DNA of 64,000 nucleotides from Streptomyces sannanensis. GTDB taxonomy: Bacteria; Actinomycetota; Actinomycetes; Streptomycetales; Streptomycetaceae. The notes under the pieces are model-generated. The model ran no database searches. It worked only from the letters and a program-made list of their open reading frames with translations, and had not been told where the DNA came from. Shown here in pieces: positions 47,252 to 55,582 of the stretch. Position 1 is the stretch's first letter. Each line of letters starts with the position of its first letter. The stretch spans positions 7,068,001-7,132,000 of the forward strand of contig NZ_BAAAYL010000001.1 in assembly GCF_039536205.1 (NCBI RefSeq). Reading direction: 5' to 3'. The position numbers and the translations under genes were made by a program.

Positions 47252-47911
47252 ATGACCACGGACGCCCATCCCGGCCCGCTGCGCGTGCTCGTCTTCGGCG
47301 CCGCACTGCGGGCCGGATCGGCCAACGCCCGCCTCGCGTCCCTCGTGGTTCGGCTGATCTCCGACACCGGCGCCACCGTCGACCACGCTGCCATGCACGA
47401 CTTCGACATGCCGTTGTACGACGGCGACGTGGAGGCCGCCACAGGACTGCCGAACGGCGCCCTCGCGCTGCGTGACCGGATCGAACAGTCCGATGCCTTC
47501 GTCATCTCGTCCCCCGAGTACAACGGCTCCGTGCCGGGCGTACTGAAGAACGCGATCGACTGGGTCTCACGTGTACGGCCGCAGCCGTTCAGGACCAAGC
47601 ACGCGTTGCTTGTCTCCGCCTCGCCGTCCTTGATCGGTGGCAACCGAGGGCTGTGGGCGCTGAGAGTCCCCTTGGAACACCTCGGTACTCGCGTCTATCC
47701 GGACATGTTCAGCCTTGCCAATTGCTACCAGGCATTCGCGGAGGACGGAACGCTGATCGACCCGGGGTTGCGGCAACGCCTCACCGAAACCGTGACCGCG
47801 TTCCTCAGCCTCGTCGAAGCCGATGTGCGATACGTCTGTCTGGAGCGCCGGTGGTACGAATTCCTGGGAGACCGCACCGAGGCGCCCATCACCCAACGGG
47901 CCGAGGGGTGA
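47252..47911 (+). CDS. NADPH-dependent FMN reductase
   Basis: 219 residues, flavodoxin-like fold. The FMN phosphate loop is GAALRAGSANARL and the second flavin contact is SSPEYNGSVPGVLKNAIDW, the family signature. Reduces FMN or quinone-like compounds with NAD(P)H. GACGAAAGGAC lies before the ATG. Followed by a strong hairpin. Confidence 0.92.
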   Translation: MTTDAHPGPLRVLVFGAALRAGSANARLASLVVRLISDTGATVDHAAMHDFDMPLYDGDVEAATGLPNGALALRDRIEQSDAFVISSPEYNGSVPGVLKNAIDWVSRVRPQPFRTKHALLVSASPSLIGGNRGLWALRVPLEHLGTRVYPDMFSLANCYQAFAEDGTLIDPGLRQRLTETVTAFLSLVEADVRYVCLERRWYEFLGDRTEAPITQRAEG

Positions 47912-47923
47912 GCCCGGCCGTGA

Positions 47924-47949
47924 GGCCCCCGGCGTCGCGGCCGGGGGCC
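47924..47949 (+). terminator. Strong hairpin terminator
   Basis: Perfect 10-base stem GGCCCCCGGC/GCCGGGGGCC with a 6-base loop, 13 bases after the FMN reductase stop. Confidence 0.85.
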
Positions 47950-48001
47950 GACCACGTATGAGAGCTCAGTTTGAACTCGGTACTCCGAAATCGTAATATC
48001 C

Positions 48002-48022
48002 GGAATCGTGAAGTCCGATTCC
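48002..48022. promoter_or_regulatory. Inverted repeat over marR start
   Basis: GGAATCG-N7-CGATTCC spans the start codon at 48008; a related GAAATCG is 14 bases upstream. The position suits autoregulation of the MarR gene. Confidence 0.5.
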
Positions 48023-48442
48023 GTTCCCATGGTGCCCTCGGCCCTGCTTGCCCTGCAGCGTGCCACGCACACCACGCTGCACGTGCTTGCCGCCGAGCTC
48101 GTCGATCTGGACCTGACCGCCTCCGAGATCAACGCGCTGGCCAACCTCGCCGACGGCAACGGCCGCACGGTGTCCCAGCTGGGCGCCGCCGTCGGCGCGC
48201 GCCCCACCACGCTGACCAGCGTGCTCGACCGGCTGGAGCGTCGCGGCCACATCACCCGCGGCACCCGCGCCGGCGACCGCCGATCCGTGCTCGTCGAACT
48301 GACGCCCTCCGGACGGCTGACGGCCGCCACGATCAGGCAGACCCTCAGCGAGCTGGAGCAACGTGTCCTGGCCGGGGTGTCCCCCGAGGCGGTCGAGGGT
48401 TTCCGCACGGTCCTGGAAGCAATGACGAAGGTAAGCGCATGA
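48008..48442 (+). CDS. MarR family transcriptional regulator
   Basis: 144 residues. Central winged helix-turn-helix RTVSQLGAAVGARPTTLTSV followed by the wing LERRGHITRGTRAGDRRSVL. A GTG start within an inverted repeat suggests self-control, probably leaderless or with a weak ribosome site. Its stop overlaps the start of the next gene (ATGA), so the pair is coupled and the partner is a likely target or co-effector. Confidence 0.9.
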   Translation: MKSDSVPMVPSALLALQRATHTTLHVLAAELVDLDLTASEINALANLADGNGRTVSQLGAAVGARPTTLTSVLDRLERRGHITRGTRAGDRRSVLVELTPSGRLTAATIRQTLSELEQRVLAGVSPEAVEGFRTVLEAMTKVSA

Positions 48443-48894
48443 CCATCCACCACCCCAGTCCTCACTCCACCCATGACGCGTCCGGTGACGACCGGTCGCC
48501 CTTCGCCGCGCTGATGGCCCAGGTGATGGCCGACGCCGAACGGTTCGGCCACCGCCAGCACATCCACCTCACCTGGCTCGCGATCCGGCAGTACGGCACC
48601 ACCGCGGCGATCGATCTGGTCAGCGACGGCATCCAGGCCACCGCCCGCCGCGCAGGAGTGCCACAGAAGTACAACGTCACTGTCAGCCGCGCCTGGGTCG
48701 AACTCGTGGGGCACCACGTCGCCGCATCCGACAGCGCCGACTTCGACGCCTTCGCCGACCAGCACCCGGACCTGCTCGACAAGCAGCTGCTGAGCCGGTT
48801 CTACCGCCCTGAGACGCTGTCCGGTGCGTCAGCCCGCGTCGGCTGGGTCGAACCCGACCTCGTCCCGTTCCCCTGGCAGTCCGTCAGCAGCTGA
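48439..48894 (+). CDS. Conserved hypothetical, MarR-coupled
   Basis: 151 residues, soluble, with several His and Trp near residues 36-50 (ERFGHRQHIHLTWLAIRQYG) and a C-terminal WVEPDLVPFPWQ. Helical in outlook. I cannot name the family. It overlaps the marR stop by four bases and is therefore translated with it. Confidence 0.75.
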   Translation: MTIHHPSPHSTHDASGDDRSPFAALMAQVMADAERFGHRQHIHLTWLAIRQYGTTAAIDLVSDGIQATARRAGVPQKYNVTVSRAWVELVGHHVAASDSADFDAFADQHPDLLDKQLLSRFYRPETLSGASARVGWVEPDLVPFPWQSVSS

Positions 48895-48918
48895 CCGCCG
48901 TGCCCGATCGCGTCGGGC

Positions 48919-50493
48919 CTACAGCAGGGTCTGGTACACCTGCTGCACGTTGTTCCGGACGGGTGGGCGGTGCCGGGCCGCCGGCCCGACGGCGAAGGCT
49001 CTCAACAGGTTCTCCGTGGTACGGGTGACGAACGCGCCCGTACGGGCGTCCATCCCGTGGTTGCGTCCGTTGTCGTGGGTGCCCGCCATGAGGCCCTCCA
49101 CCCAGCGCATTGTTCCGCTCGCGAAGACGCCCGCACCGCTGGGCACGGTGTAGTACGCCGAGTCGCTGTGACTCATGCGGCCGTTGCACACGACGGGGGA
49201 GTGCGCGACGATCTCGATGTCCTCGGGGCCGGGCATGCCCGGAAAAACCCGGTCGTACTCCACGCCCACCAGATGCTCGAACGTGTCGCCCGACCGGACG
49301 CCGGTTCTCTCGAACAGCCAGTGGTCGGGCGTGTGGACGACATACGGCGCGTCCACCGGATATCCCTCGTACAGCACCCCGGTGAGACCCGATTCGGGGT
49401 CGGGTGCGGGGGCCGCGCGGAAGTCGGTGGTGACCAGGGCCGGACGACGTGGGTAGTACGGGTCGGACGTGTAGGAGCTCTTATAGCAGACCACAGTGTG
49501 ATCGGGGGAGTCGTGCCCCTGCTCCAGCCGGACTCGCCGGTAGCACGTATTGGCGCCCATGATGGCGAGATTGGTGCCGGCGTCCCGTGCCTTGGTGATG
49601 TGCTCCCGCTGTTGCGGGGTCCAGTACTCGTCGTGCCCCAGCACGACCACCGTCGTCGCGCCGCGCAGGACGCGGGGGTCGCGGTGGACGTCCATGCCGG
49701 TGGTGTAGGCGAGCGGGATACCGAGGCGCTCGGCCAGTGCCACCGCTGCCCGCTCGTAGACCATGAACTTCTCCGCGCCGTTGCGGTCGTAGGGCCTGTC
49801 GAAGCTGACCACGAGCGACCTCGAGCCGTATGTGCCGTCCGATCCCTCGTAGAGGTTGTAGCCGCCCCATCGGTTGTACGCCTGCCAGGTGGCGGGCGCG
49901 GACATCAGTACCGTGCGGCCGGCGCCGTGCGCTGAGCGGACGATCAACGGCACGTACCGCTGATGACCGCTCTCCGCGTCCAGGCGCAGCAGGTACGCGC
50001 CTTCCGGCCAGCCCTGCGTGCCGACGGTGAGAGTACGTTTCCAGTGGGCACGCACCGTACGCGTCGCCCCCTCCAGGCGGGGAGCGCCCTGGGCGCGTCC
50101 CGGCACCCGCTCGGAACGCCACACCAGCCGTGCCTGCACGCCGCCGTACCAGCCCATGCGGTAGGCGGAGACGCGGAAGCCGGGTGCGGTGGTCGACACG
50201 TGCAGCCCGAAGGACTCACCAGGCAGCACGCTCACCTGATCGGCGTACCCCGCGACGGCCTCTGGAGGCCCCTGCGAGCGAATCCGCCAGTCGTCGGCGC
50301 CCGGCAGTTCCGTTTCGTTCTCCGCCCGCCCTGTGCTCTCTGCGGGCCGAGGGCGCGCCGTGTGCTGCTCGCACGCGGTGGCTGCCGCGTTCGTGACACC
50401 TATTGCCGCGCACGCGCACAGAAAGCGCCTGCGGTTCCACTTCGCTCGGTTCTTGCCGTCCAAGCCGCCTCCCTGCGTCGGTGCGCACAGCAC
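48919..50493 (-). CDS. Exported DUF6605/dimethylformamidase-beta-like protein
   Basis: 524 residues. Twin-arginine start KWNRRRFLCACAAIGVTNAA followed by a cysteine (ATAC) that could be a lipobox, so probably an exported lipoprotein. The body resembles the N,N-dimethylformamidase beta-subunit family: GWYGGVQARLVWRSE, WQAYNRWGGYNLYEGSDGTY and VLGHDEYWTPQQREH. Catalysis in homologues is largely uncharacterised. The start may be GTG 50493 or TTG 50463, the latter with GGGAGG upstream. Confidence 0.8.
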   Translation of the reverse strand: MLCAPTQGGGLDGKNRAKWNRRRFLCACAAIGVTNAAATACEQHTARPRPAESTGRAENETELPGADDWRIRSQGPPEAVAGYADQVSVLPGESFGLHVSTTAPGFRVSAYRMGWYGGVQARLVWRSERVPGRAQGAPRLEGATRTVRAHWKRTLTVGTQGWPEGAYLLRLDAESGHQRYVPLIVRSAHGAGRTVLMSAPATWQAYNRWGGYNLYEGSDGTYGSRSLVVSFDRPYDRNGAEKFMVYERAAVALAERLGIPLAYTTGMDVHRDPRVLRGATTVVVLGHDEYWTPQQREHITKARDAGTNLAIMGANTCYRRVRLEQGHDSPDHTVVCYKSSYTSDPYYPRRPALVTTDFRAAPAPDPESGLTGVLYEGYPVDAPYVVHTPDHWLFERTGVRSGDTFEHLVGVEYDRVFPGMPGPEDIEIVAHSPVVCNGRMSHSDSAYYTVPSGAGVFASGTMRWVEGLMAGTHDNGRNHGMDARTGAFVTRTTENLLRAFAVGPAARHRPPVRNNVQQVYQTLL

Positions 50494-50761
50494 GCGTCAT
50501 GTGGAGTACAGGGTCGACTCACCGTAACGGCCGCCTCGGCCGAACAGCCACCGGAATGCCCCCTGGCCCGGCCGAAGCGGTCGGGCCAGGGCAGCGTGGA
50601 CCCCCTCCTCGCGCCCAGCGCTCCCGTGGACGGCTTTCCCGGCCCGGGGCGGTGTGCGGACCCTCGTCGTACAGTGCGCCCGACGTGACGACCGCGACCG
50701 TGGCCAGGGCCCACAACCAGTGTCGCGCGCGACGGGCGGCGGCGTCGGTTGTCGGGCCGCT

Positions 50762-50796
50762 GCGGGGAGCGTGCGATGAGGCCGGCACGCTCCCGC
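50762..50796 (-). terminator. Hairpin terminator after terB
   Basis: GCGGGGAGCGTGC pairs with GCACGCTCCCGC with one bulged G, nine bases past the terB stop. The rest of 50494-50804 shows no gene. Confidence 0.75.
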
Positions 50797-50804
50797 AGGC
50801 CCGG

Positions 50805-51260
50805 TTACAGGTCGAACTCGTGCGGCGGCAGGTCCAGGGTGTAGCAGGCTTCGCGGACGACGGCCTGTTCGGTCTTGTCGAAGTCGCCGTCTGCGCCGCC
50901 GATGACGATGCCGATCTGGATGACGGCGCGGGCCTCGGCCGGCTTCTTCTTGGCCTTGGCGATTTCCTGGAGGACGCTGACCTTGCCGAAGTCGAAGTCG
51001 GCGGTCAGCTTGTCGAGGTTGCTGTCGAAGCGGCGCTGGAGGTCTTCGGCGGGAAAGTTCTGCAGGACCTCGTTGGTGGCGATGAGCTGGGCGACACGGC
51101 GCCGCTCGGAGGGATCGACGGTGCCGTCGGCGGCGGCGACGAGGGCACACATGGCCATGCTCGCGTCGCGGAAGGCGCCGCTCTTGAGGTCGTTCTTCTT
51201 GGCCACGAGCTGTGTTTGCATCGTCGACGCGGATTCCTTGATGCGGTCCCACAGAGCCAT
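50805..51260 (-). CDS. terB: Tellurite-resistance-type protein TerB
   Basis: 151 residues, the helical TerB fold, with the acidic motifs VAAADGTVDPSER and GGADGDFDKTEQ in symmetric positions. TerB belongs to the Ter stress module and binds metal ions. ATG 51260 has GGAGAAGC upstream. It lies 94 bases after terD on the same strand and probably shares its BlaI-type operator. Confidence 0.93.
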   Translation of the reverse strand: MALWDRIKESASTMQTQLVAKKNDLKSGAFRDASMAMCALVAAADGTVDPSERRRVAQLIATNEVLQNFPAEDLQRRFDSNLDKLTADFDFGKVSVLQEIAKAKKKPAEARAVIQIGIVIGGADGDFDKTEQAVVREACYTLDLPPHEFDL

Positions 51261-51354
51261 GGTGCTTCTCCTCGGAGTGCGGTGGGTGGTAGTTGAAGTC
51301 GTCTGCCCGCAGGCCCGGGCCATGTGACGCCCCGGGCCGGCAGGCGGTTGTCCG

Positions 51355-51930
51355 TCAGACGTTGACGCCGAAGTCGGAGGCGATGCCGGCGAGTCCGGAG
51401 GCATAGCCTTGACCGACTGCTCGGAACTTCCAGTCGGCGCCGTTGCGGTAGAGCTCGCCGAAGACCATGGCGGTTTCGGTGGAGGCGTCCTCGGAGAGGT
51501 CGTAGCGGGCCAGTTCGGTGCCGCCGGTCTGGTTGACCACGCGGATGAAGGCGTTGCGGACCTGGCCGAAGCTCTGCCCGCGGGCATCGGCCTCGTGAAT
51601 CGAGACGGGGAACACGATCCTGGTGACATCGGCCGGTACGGCGGCGAGGTTCACCTTGATGGACTCGTCGTCTCCCTCTCCCTCGCCGGTGAGGTTGTCG
51701 CCCGTGTGCTCGACCGAGCCGTCGGGGCTCGTGAGGTTGTTGTAGAAGACGAAGTGCCGGTCGGAGACGACCTTTCCGGAGTCGCCCAGGAGCAGCGCGC
51801 TGGCGTCGAGGTCGAAGTCCGCGCCGGAGGTGGTGCGCACGTCCCAGCCGAGCCCCACGAGCACGGCGCTCAGACCGGGGGCCTCCTTGCTCAGTGAAAC
51901 ATTGCCGCCCTTGGCGAGGCTCACACTCAT
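51355..51930 (-). CDS. terD: TerD family calcium-binding protein
   Basis: 191 residues. Full TerD domain: [58 protein letters not shown] and a second acidic [10 protein letters not shown]. These aspartates form the paired calcium sites known in the family. GAGGGAGACAGC precedes the ATG. The TCTACA-N4-TGTAGA palindrome is centred about 72 bases upstream, between terD and the divergent blaI-type gene. Confidence 0.94.
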   Translation of the reverse strand: MSVSLAKGGNVSLSKEAPGLSAVLVGLGWDVRTTSGADFDLDASALLLGDSGKVVSDRHFVFYNNLTSPDGSVEHTGDNLTGEGEGDDESIKVNLAAVPADVTRIVFPVSIHEADARGQSFGQVRNAFIRVVNQTGGTELARYDLSEDASTETAMVFGELYRNGADWKFRAVGQGYASGLAGIASDFGVNV

Positions 51931-51994
51931 GCTGTCTCCCTCTGTCGGAGGTCGCGGGCGCCTGCGCGCCAGTAACTCGATCATTACCAGAAAA

Positions 51995-52010
51995 TCTACA
52001 GCACTGTAGA
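51995..52010. promoter_or_regulatory. BlaI-type operator 1 (terD/blaI)
   Basis: TCTACA-GCAC-TGTAGA, a 16-base palindrome. TACA/TGTA half sites are the core of BlaI/MecI operators. It lies between terD and the BlaI-type regulator, so it can act on both. Confidence 0.8.
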
Positions 52011-52086
52011 GAATGGCGGGGCGGGGCCCGACGACTCAGTACGATGGGGTCGCACAACGGGCGGGCGAACGTGAAGGGAAACGGAG

Positions 52087-52497
52087 TTGAGTAACCAGGA
52101 AACTGCCGGCTCGCTCCCTGGGGGCGGCATCCGTAGACGGGGACAGGGTGAACTCGAGGCGCAGGTGCTGTCCGTGCTGCGGGACGCGCCCGGCCCGGTG
52201 ACCGCGGTTTGGGTGCAGGCGCAGCTGCCCGGCCACCTCGCGTACACCACCGTCATGACGATCCTTACCCGGTTGCGGGCCAAGAACGCCGTCACGCGGG
52301 AGCGGGAAGGCCGGTCCTTCGTCTGGCGGGCGACATCCGACCAGGCGGGCCTGGCCGCGCTGCGGATGCGACGGGTCCTGGACGGCGAGTGCGATCGGGA
52401 AGCGGTGCTGGCCAGTTTCGTCACATCGCTCTCCCCCGAGGACGAACGACTGCTGCGCGGTCTGCTCAGCCATACGAGCGACGATCCGGAGGAGTGA
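52087..52497 (+). CDS. BlaI/MecI/CopY family repressor
   Basis: 136 residues. The winged helix is seen as GQGELEAQVLSVLRDAPGPV, then YTTVMTILTRLRAKNAVTRE and REGRSFVWRA, followed by the C-terminal dimerisation helices. TTG start with GAAGGG upstream. The next gene, an M56 protease four bases on, is the usual BlaR1/MecR1-like partner that inactivates such repressors. The palindrome 76 bases before it suggests autoregulation. Confidence 0.93.
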   Translation: MSNQETAGSLPGGGIRRRGQGELEAQVLSVLRDAPGPVTAVWVQAQLPGHLAYTTVMTILTRLRAKNAVTREREGRSFVWRATSDQAGLAALRMRRVLDGECDREAVLASFVTSLSPEDERLLRGLLSHTSDDPEE

Positions 52498-52501
52498 CCG
52501 G

Positions 52502-53428
52502 GTGGGCGTCTTCGTCTTCCTGCCGCTGGTGCTGCCCTTGACGGCATGGCCGATCGCGCGCCTCGCCGAGCAGCACCTGCATCCGGTCACCGCGACCCGG
52601 CTCCTGGCAGGTGTGAGCGCGCTGATGGCCCTGTCCAGCACCGTGTGCCTGGCGTTGATCATGGTGGTCGGAACCGCCCAACTGCCGGGCAATCCGCTGC
52701 CGGACAGCTGGTCCGATCCGGAGGTGCGCAAAGCGGTCCCGTACGACGAGGTCGTCGGCATCATCGCGATTCCGGCTCTGGCCGTCGTGGCCGCTAGCTG
52801 CGTCTGGACTGTCTGGCGTCACCACCGGGTGCGGCGCAGCGCCGTACGGGCTCTGGCGGGGATTCGGCCGTCACCGGTCGCGGTGCTGCCCGACGAGTCG
52901 CCGTACGCGTATGCGCTGCCGGGCAGGCGGGGGCGGATCGTGGTGTCCACGGCGATGCTGGCCTGCCTCGATTCCGGGGAGCGCAGGGCGCTGTTCGCCC
53001 ATGAACGTGTCCATCTGACGGCCTCCCATCACCGCTACCTCCTGGCCGCACAACTTGCCGCGCGGGCCAACCCGTTCCTGCGGCCCCTGTGTACCGCCGT
53101 CGCCTACGGGGCGGAGCGCTGGGCGGACGAGGAGGCGGCCCGGGTGATCGGGAACCGGCGGGTGATGGCGCGTGCGGTCGGCAAGGCCGCCCTGGTCTCA
53201 CGGGGTACGCCTTCGCCGGCACTGGCCGGTTTTGCTGCCGGTCCCGTGCCCCGGCGCGTGGCCGCCCTGCTCGGTCCCATGCCCCCGGCCCGGTCGTGGC
53301 CGTCCGCCTTCACCGTGGCGGGCGTTGCCGTCTGGACGGCTGCGGCCGGTGCGACGGCGTCCGCTCTGTCGTCGGCGAACTCGGCTGTGGCGCTCTTCCT
53401 CGTCCTCAAGGCGGCGACACCGCTCTGA
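52502..53428 (+). CDS. M56 family membrane metallopeptidase (BlaR1-like)
   Basis: 308 residues with about four transmembrane segments. The zinc protease motif HERVH lies in ALFAHERVHLTAS, and the third ligand Glu is likely in AERWADEEAARV. Unlike BlaR1 it has no penicillin-binding sensor domain, so the signal is unknown. GTG start four bases after blaI; the pair forms a sensor-repressor operon. It would cleave or trigger loss of the upstream repressor (inference from family). Confidence 0.9.
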   Translation: MGVFVFLPLVLPLTAWPIARLAEQHLHPVTATRLLAGVSALMALSSTVCLALIMVVGTAQLPGNPLPDSWSDPEVRKAVPYDEVVGIIAIPALAVVAASCVWTVWRHHRVRRSAVRALAGIRPSPVAVLPDESPYAYALPGRRGRIVVSTAMLACLDSGERRALFAHERVHLTASHHRYLLAAQLAARANPFLRPLCTAVAYGAERWADEEAARVIGNRRVMARAVGKAALVSRGTPSPALAGFAAGPVPRRVAALLGPMPPARSWPSAFTVAGVAVWTAAAGATASALSSANSAVALFLVLKAATPL

Positions 53429-53506
53429 GCGGATCGAAGGACCTACGACCGGCAGGCGGGAGCGGCGAGTCCGCCGTGCCGGACGGTGGTGATCGGGCTG
53501 TGACGA

Positions 53507-53770
53507 TCAGCGGCGTGCCCGGATACGTTCCAGGGCGGCCACACCCACGGCGGCGAGGGCGATCTGGATGCCCCACTCGACCCAGTCGATGCCCTTGGTG
53601 TCCGCGACGCCGAGGGCGGACGCGATGCCGCTGCCGATGAGGGCGGCGACGATGCCGACGGCGATCGTCCACAGGATGCCTATGCGCTGTCGGCCGGGGA
53701 GGGCGAGCCGTCCGAGCACGCCGATGACGGCGCCGATCACTATTGCGCTGAAGATGCCGGAGATTTCCAT
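53507..53770 (-). CDS. GlsB/YeaQ/YmgE family membrane protein
   Basis: 87 residues, three transmembrane helices with glycine-rich turns (IGAVIGVLGRLALPG, GIVAALIGSGIASALG), the transglycosylase-associated family of envelope stress proteins. GGAAGGGGCGTC lies before ATG 53770. Function within the family is unclear. Confidence 0.88.
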   Translation of the reverse strand: MEISGIFSAIVIGAVIGVLGRLALPGRQRIGILWTIAVGIVAALIGSGIASALGVADTKGIDWVEWGIQIALAAVGVAALERIRARR

Positions 53771-53869
53771 GACGCCCCTTCCGGTGTGTTCTGAACTGCG
53801 TATGCCCGCCTGGGCGTTACACATTCGCGAATGACGGGTTCTCCGCCGCACCGGCCTTTGTGGGCGGGC

Positions 53870-53899
53870 CGTCAGGGCCGGAGGGGACCGGCCCTGACG
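53870..53899 (-). terminator. Strong hairpin after spo0M
   Basis: Perfect 12-base stem CGTCAGGGCCGG/CCGGCCCTGACG with a 6-base loop, 20 bases past the spo0M stop. Confidence 0.85.
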
Positions 53900-53918
53900 T
53901 CACGGGGGAGTGCGGCGG

Positions 53919-54908
53919 TCAGCCCTCGTCGCCTTCGTCCTCGTCCTCGAATGCGTCGCCGATCTCGTCGATGACCTCGGCTGCGACCATGCCGCCGACG
54001 ACTCCGACGGCGAGACCGGCCGCGCCCGCGGCGATGGCGGTACCCATGCCCGGTCCGGAGTGGTGGTGCCCGCCATGGCCGTGACCGGACGCGTACGGGT
54101 CGCCGTGGCCGTACGAGCCGTGGGTTCCGTAGGAGGAGCGGTGCTCGACGAGTTGGCGCATCCAGCTGTCGACTTCGGCGTTCCAGTCGCGCTGGTGAAC
54201 GTCGTGGTGGCTCACGGTGAAACGGGTGAGCGCGTCGTGGCCGCCGGAGAACAGGCCGCCACGCTTGTCCGCCTCCAGGACGACCTCCATGCCGCCCGGG
54301 GTGGCGAGGAAGGTCACCTCGATCTCGTTGATCGCGTGCGCGTACTGCGGAGCGGGAGTGAGCTCGATCTCCTGGTAGAAGGGGAGCTGCTGGCCGGAGC
54401 CGCCGATACGGCCGTACTCGAGGTCGGCCGACTTGAAACCGAAACCGAGTTGCCCGAACGCCTCCAGGATCGCTTCCTGTACCGGCAGGGGGCGTACCGC
54501 GAGCGGGTCGAGGTCGCCCTTGTCCTTGGCGGCGGCCACTCCGAGCTCCGTGCGTACGCCGAGCACGATGCCGAGCGGCTGGCCGTACAGTTCGGTGACC
54601 GGGGTCTCCCACGGGAGCGCCACCGAGAACGGCAGGCTGCGCTGCTCGCCCTCAGTGAGGCGGAAGCCGCCGCCGACGGTGAACCGGTCGAAGACGACGA
54701 CGCCTTGGTGTTCGCCGCCTTCCAACTCGGCCTCGACGCGGGCGACCAGCTCCAGCGTGATGTGCTCGATGCCGAAGTCGGCGTTGCCGCCCTTGAGATG
54801 GACGTCGCCGGTGAGGCTGCCGCCGGGCAGGACAGCCCCGGGGGCGAGGACCGTGTCCACGGCCGGGCCGCCGACGCCGATCGAGCCGAGCAGTCGTTTG
54901 AACACCAT
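53919..54908 (-). CDS. spo0M: Sporulation-control arrestin Spo0M-like
   Basis: 329 residues. The N-terminal 240 form the arrestin-like Spo0M fold (GDVHLKGGNADFGIEHITLE, LPFSVALPWETPVTELYGQP). A Gly/His/Tyr-rich linker precedes a hydrophobic stretch GMGTAIAAGAAGLAVGVVGG and an acidic end. Start ATG 54908 with AAGGAG 11 bases upstream. A TCTACA-N4-TGTAGA palindrome lies 86 bases before it, so it is a likely BlaI-regulon member. The His-rich linker might bind metal. Confidence 0.9.
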   Translation of the reverse strand: MVFKRLLGSIGVGGPAVDTVLAPGAVLPGGSLTGDVHLKGGNADFGIEHITLELVARVEAELEGGEHQGVVVFDRFTVGGGFRLTEGEQRSLPFSVALPWETPVTELYGQPLGIVLGVRTELGVAAAKDKGDLDPLAVRPLPVQEAILEAFGQLGFGFKSADLEYGRIGGSGQQLPFYQEIELTPAPQYAHAINEIEVTFLATPGGMEVVLEADKRGGLFSGGHDALTRFTVSHHDVHQRDWNAEVDSWMRQLVEHRSSYGTHGSYGHGDPYASGHGHGGHHHSGPGMGTAIAAGAAGLAVGVVGGMVAAEVIDEIGDAFEDEDEGDEG

Positions 54909-54993
54909 CGTGGCGTTCACTCCTTCGTGGTGCGCGCGGTTCTGTGTGGTGGTTCTGTGGAGCGGCAAGGAAGTTCCTTACCGCCGGGCGTTG

Positions 54994-55009
54994 TCTACAC
55001 GCATGTAGA
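54994..55009. promoter_or_regulatory. BlaI-type operator 2 (spo0M)
   Basis: TCTACA-CGCA-TGTAGA, same arms and spacing as at 51995-52010, upstream of spo0M. Confidence 0.8.
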
Positions 55010-55018
55010 GCATAGGGA

Positions 55019-55321
55019 ATGAGGGGCCGGAAGGTGTCCCGCCATCCCTCGAAGCGGACTGACCAGGAGTTTTACTCGGGCCTCCACATCAAGGACGCCC
55101 TCGGCGCCGCCGACCGCACCCGGCCCTTCCCCCGCGCCGCGCTGCACCCGATCGCCGAGGTCACCCTCGACACACCCCTGGACGACACCATGACAGCCAT
55201 GCGAGCGGCCGGAACCCACCTCGCCGCCGTCACCGGCAACAAGGGCACGGTCATCGGCTTCGTCACCATGGAAGATGTCCTGGAGGAACTCGTCGGCCCG
55301 ACCTCCGACGCCGCCGCCTGA
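55019..55321 (+). pseudogene. CorC/CNNM-type CBS protein, 3' fragment
   Basis: From about 55070 the frame reads EFYSGLHIKDALGAADRTRP and GTVIGFVTMEDVLEELVGPT, the second CBS domain and end of CNNM/CorC-like ion transport proteins. The membrane domain and first CBS are missing, and the first 17 codons are unrelated. It starts just after operator 2, so it could be transcribed, but it is probably a remnant. Confidence 0.7.
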
Positions 55322-55333
55322 CACGCCCGGCCC

Positions 55334-55370
55334 GCAATGGCCGGCACCCGACGAGGGGGCCGGCCATTGC
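55334..55370 (+). terminator. Strong hairpin
   Basis: Perfect 12-base stem GCAATGGCCGGC/GCCGGCCATTGC, 12 bases after the CBS fragment stop. Confidence 0.85.
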
Positions 55371-55417
55371 CGTACTGCGCGACGGAGCGGTAGCGGTCGG
55401 TGACTCGGCCCGGATGA

Positions 55418-55433
55418 TCTACAGGGCTGTAGA
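55418..55433. promoter_or_regulatory. BlaI-type operator 3 (cation channel)
   Basis: TCTACA-GGGC-TGTAGA, the third copy of the same palindrome, 150 bases upstream of the channel gene. Confidence 0.8.
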
Positions 55434-55582
55434 GTGACAGCTGTGGCCGAGGGTGTGAATCGGTCCGCCAACACCCGGACAGGGCCCAAGGGTTCAGGCG
55501 GCAGGCGGAGTGACTCCCGCCGATCCTGCCTAAGATCACACCTTGCAAGAACATGATCCGCAGCGCGCATTGAGGAAAGAGC

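Noticed and set aside
52502..53428. Beta-lactam sensor BlaR1
   Set aside because: The M56 protease domain and HExxH-type motif are there, but no penicillin-binding sensor domain and no beta-lactamase nearby.
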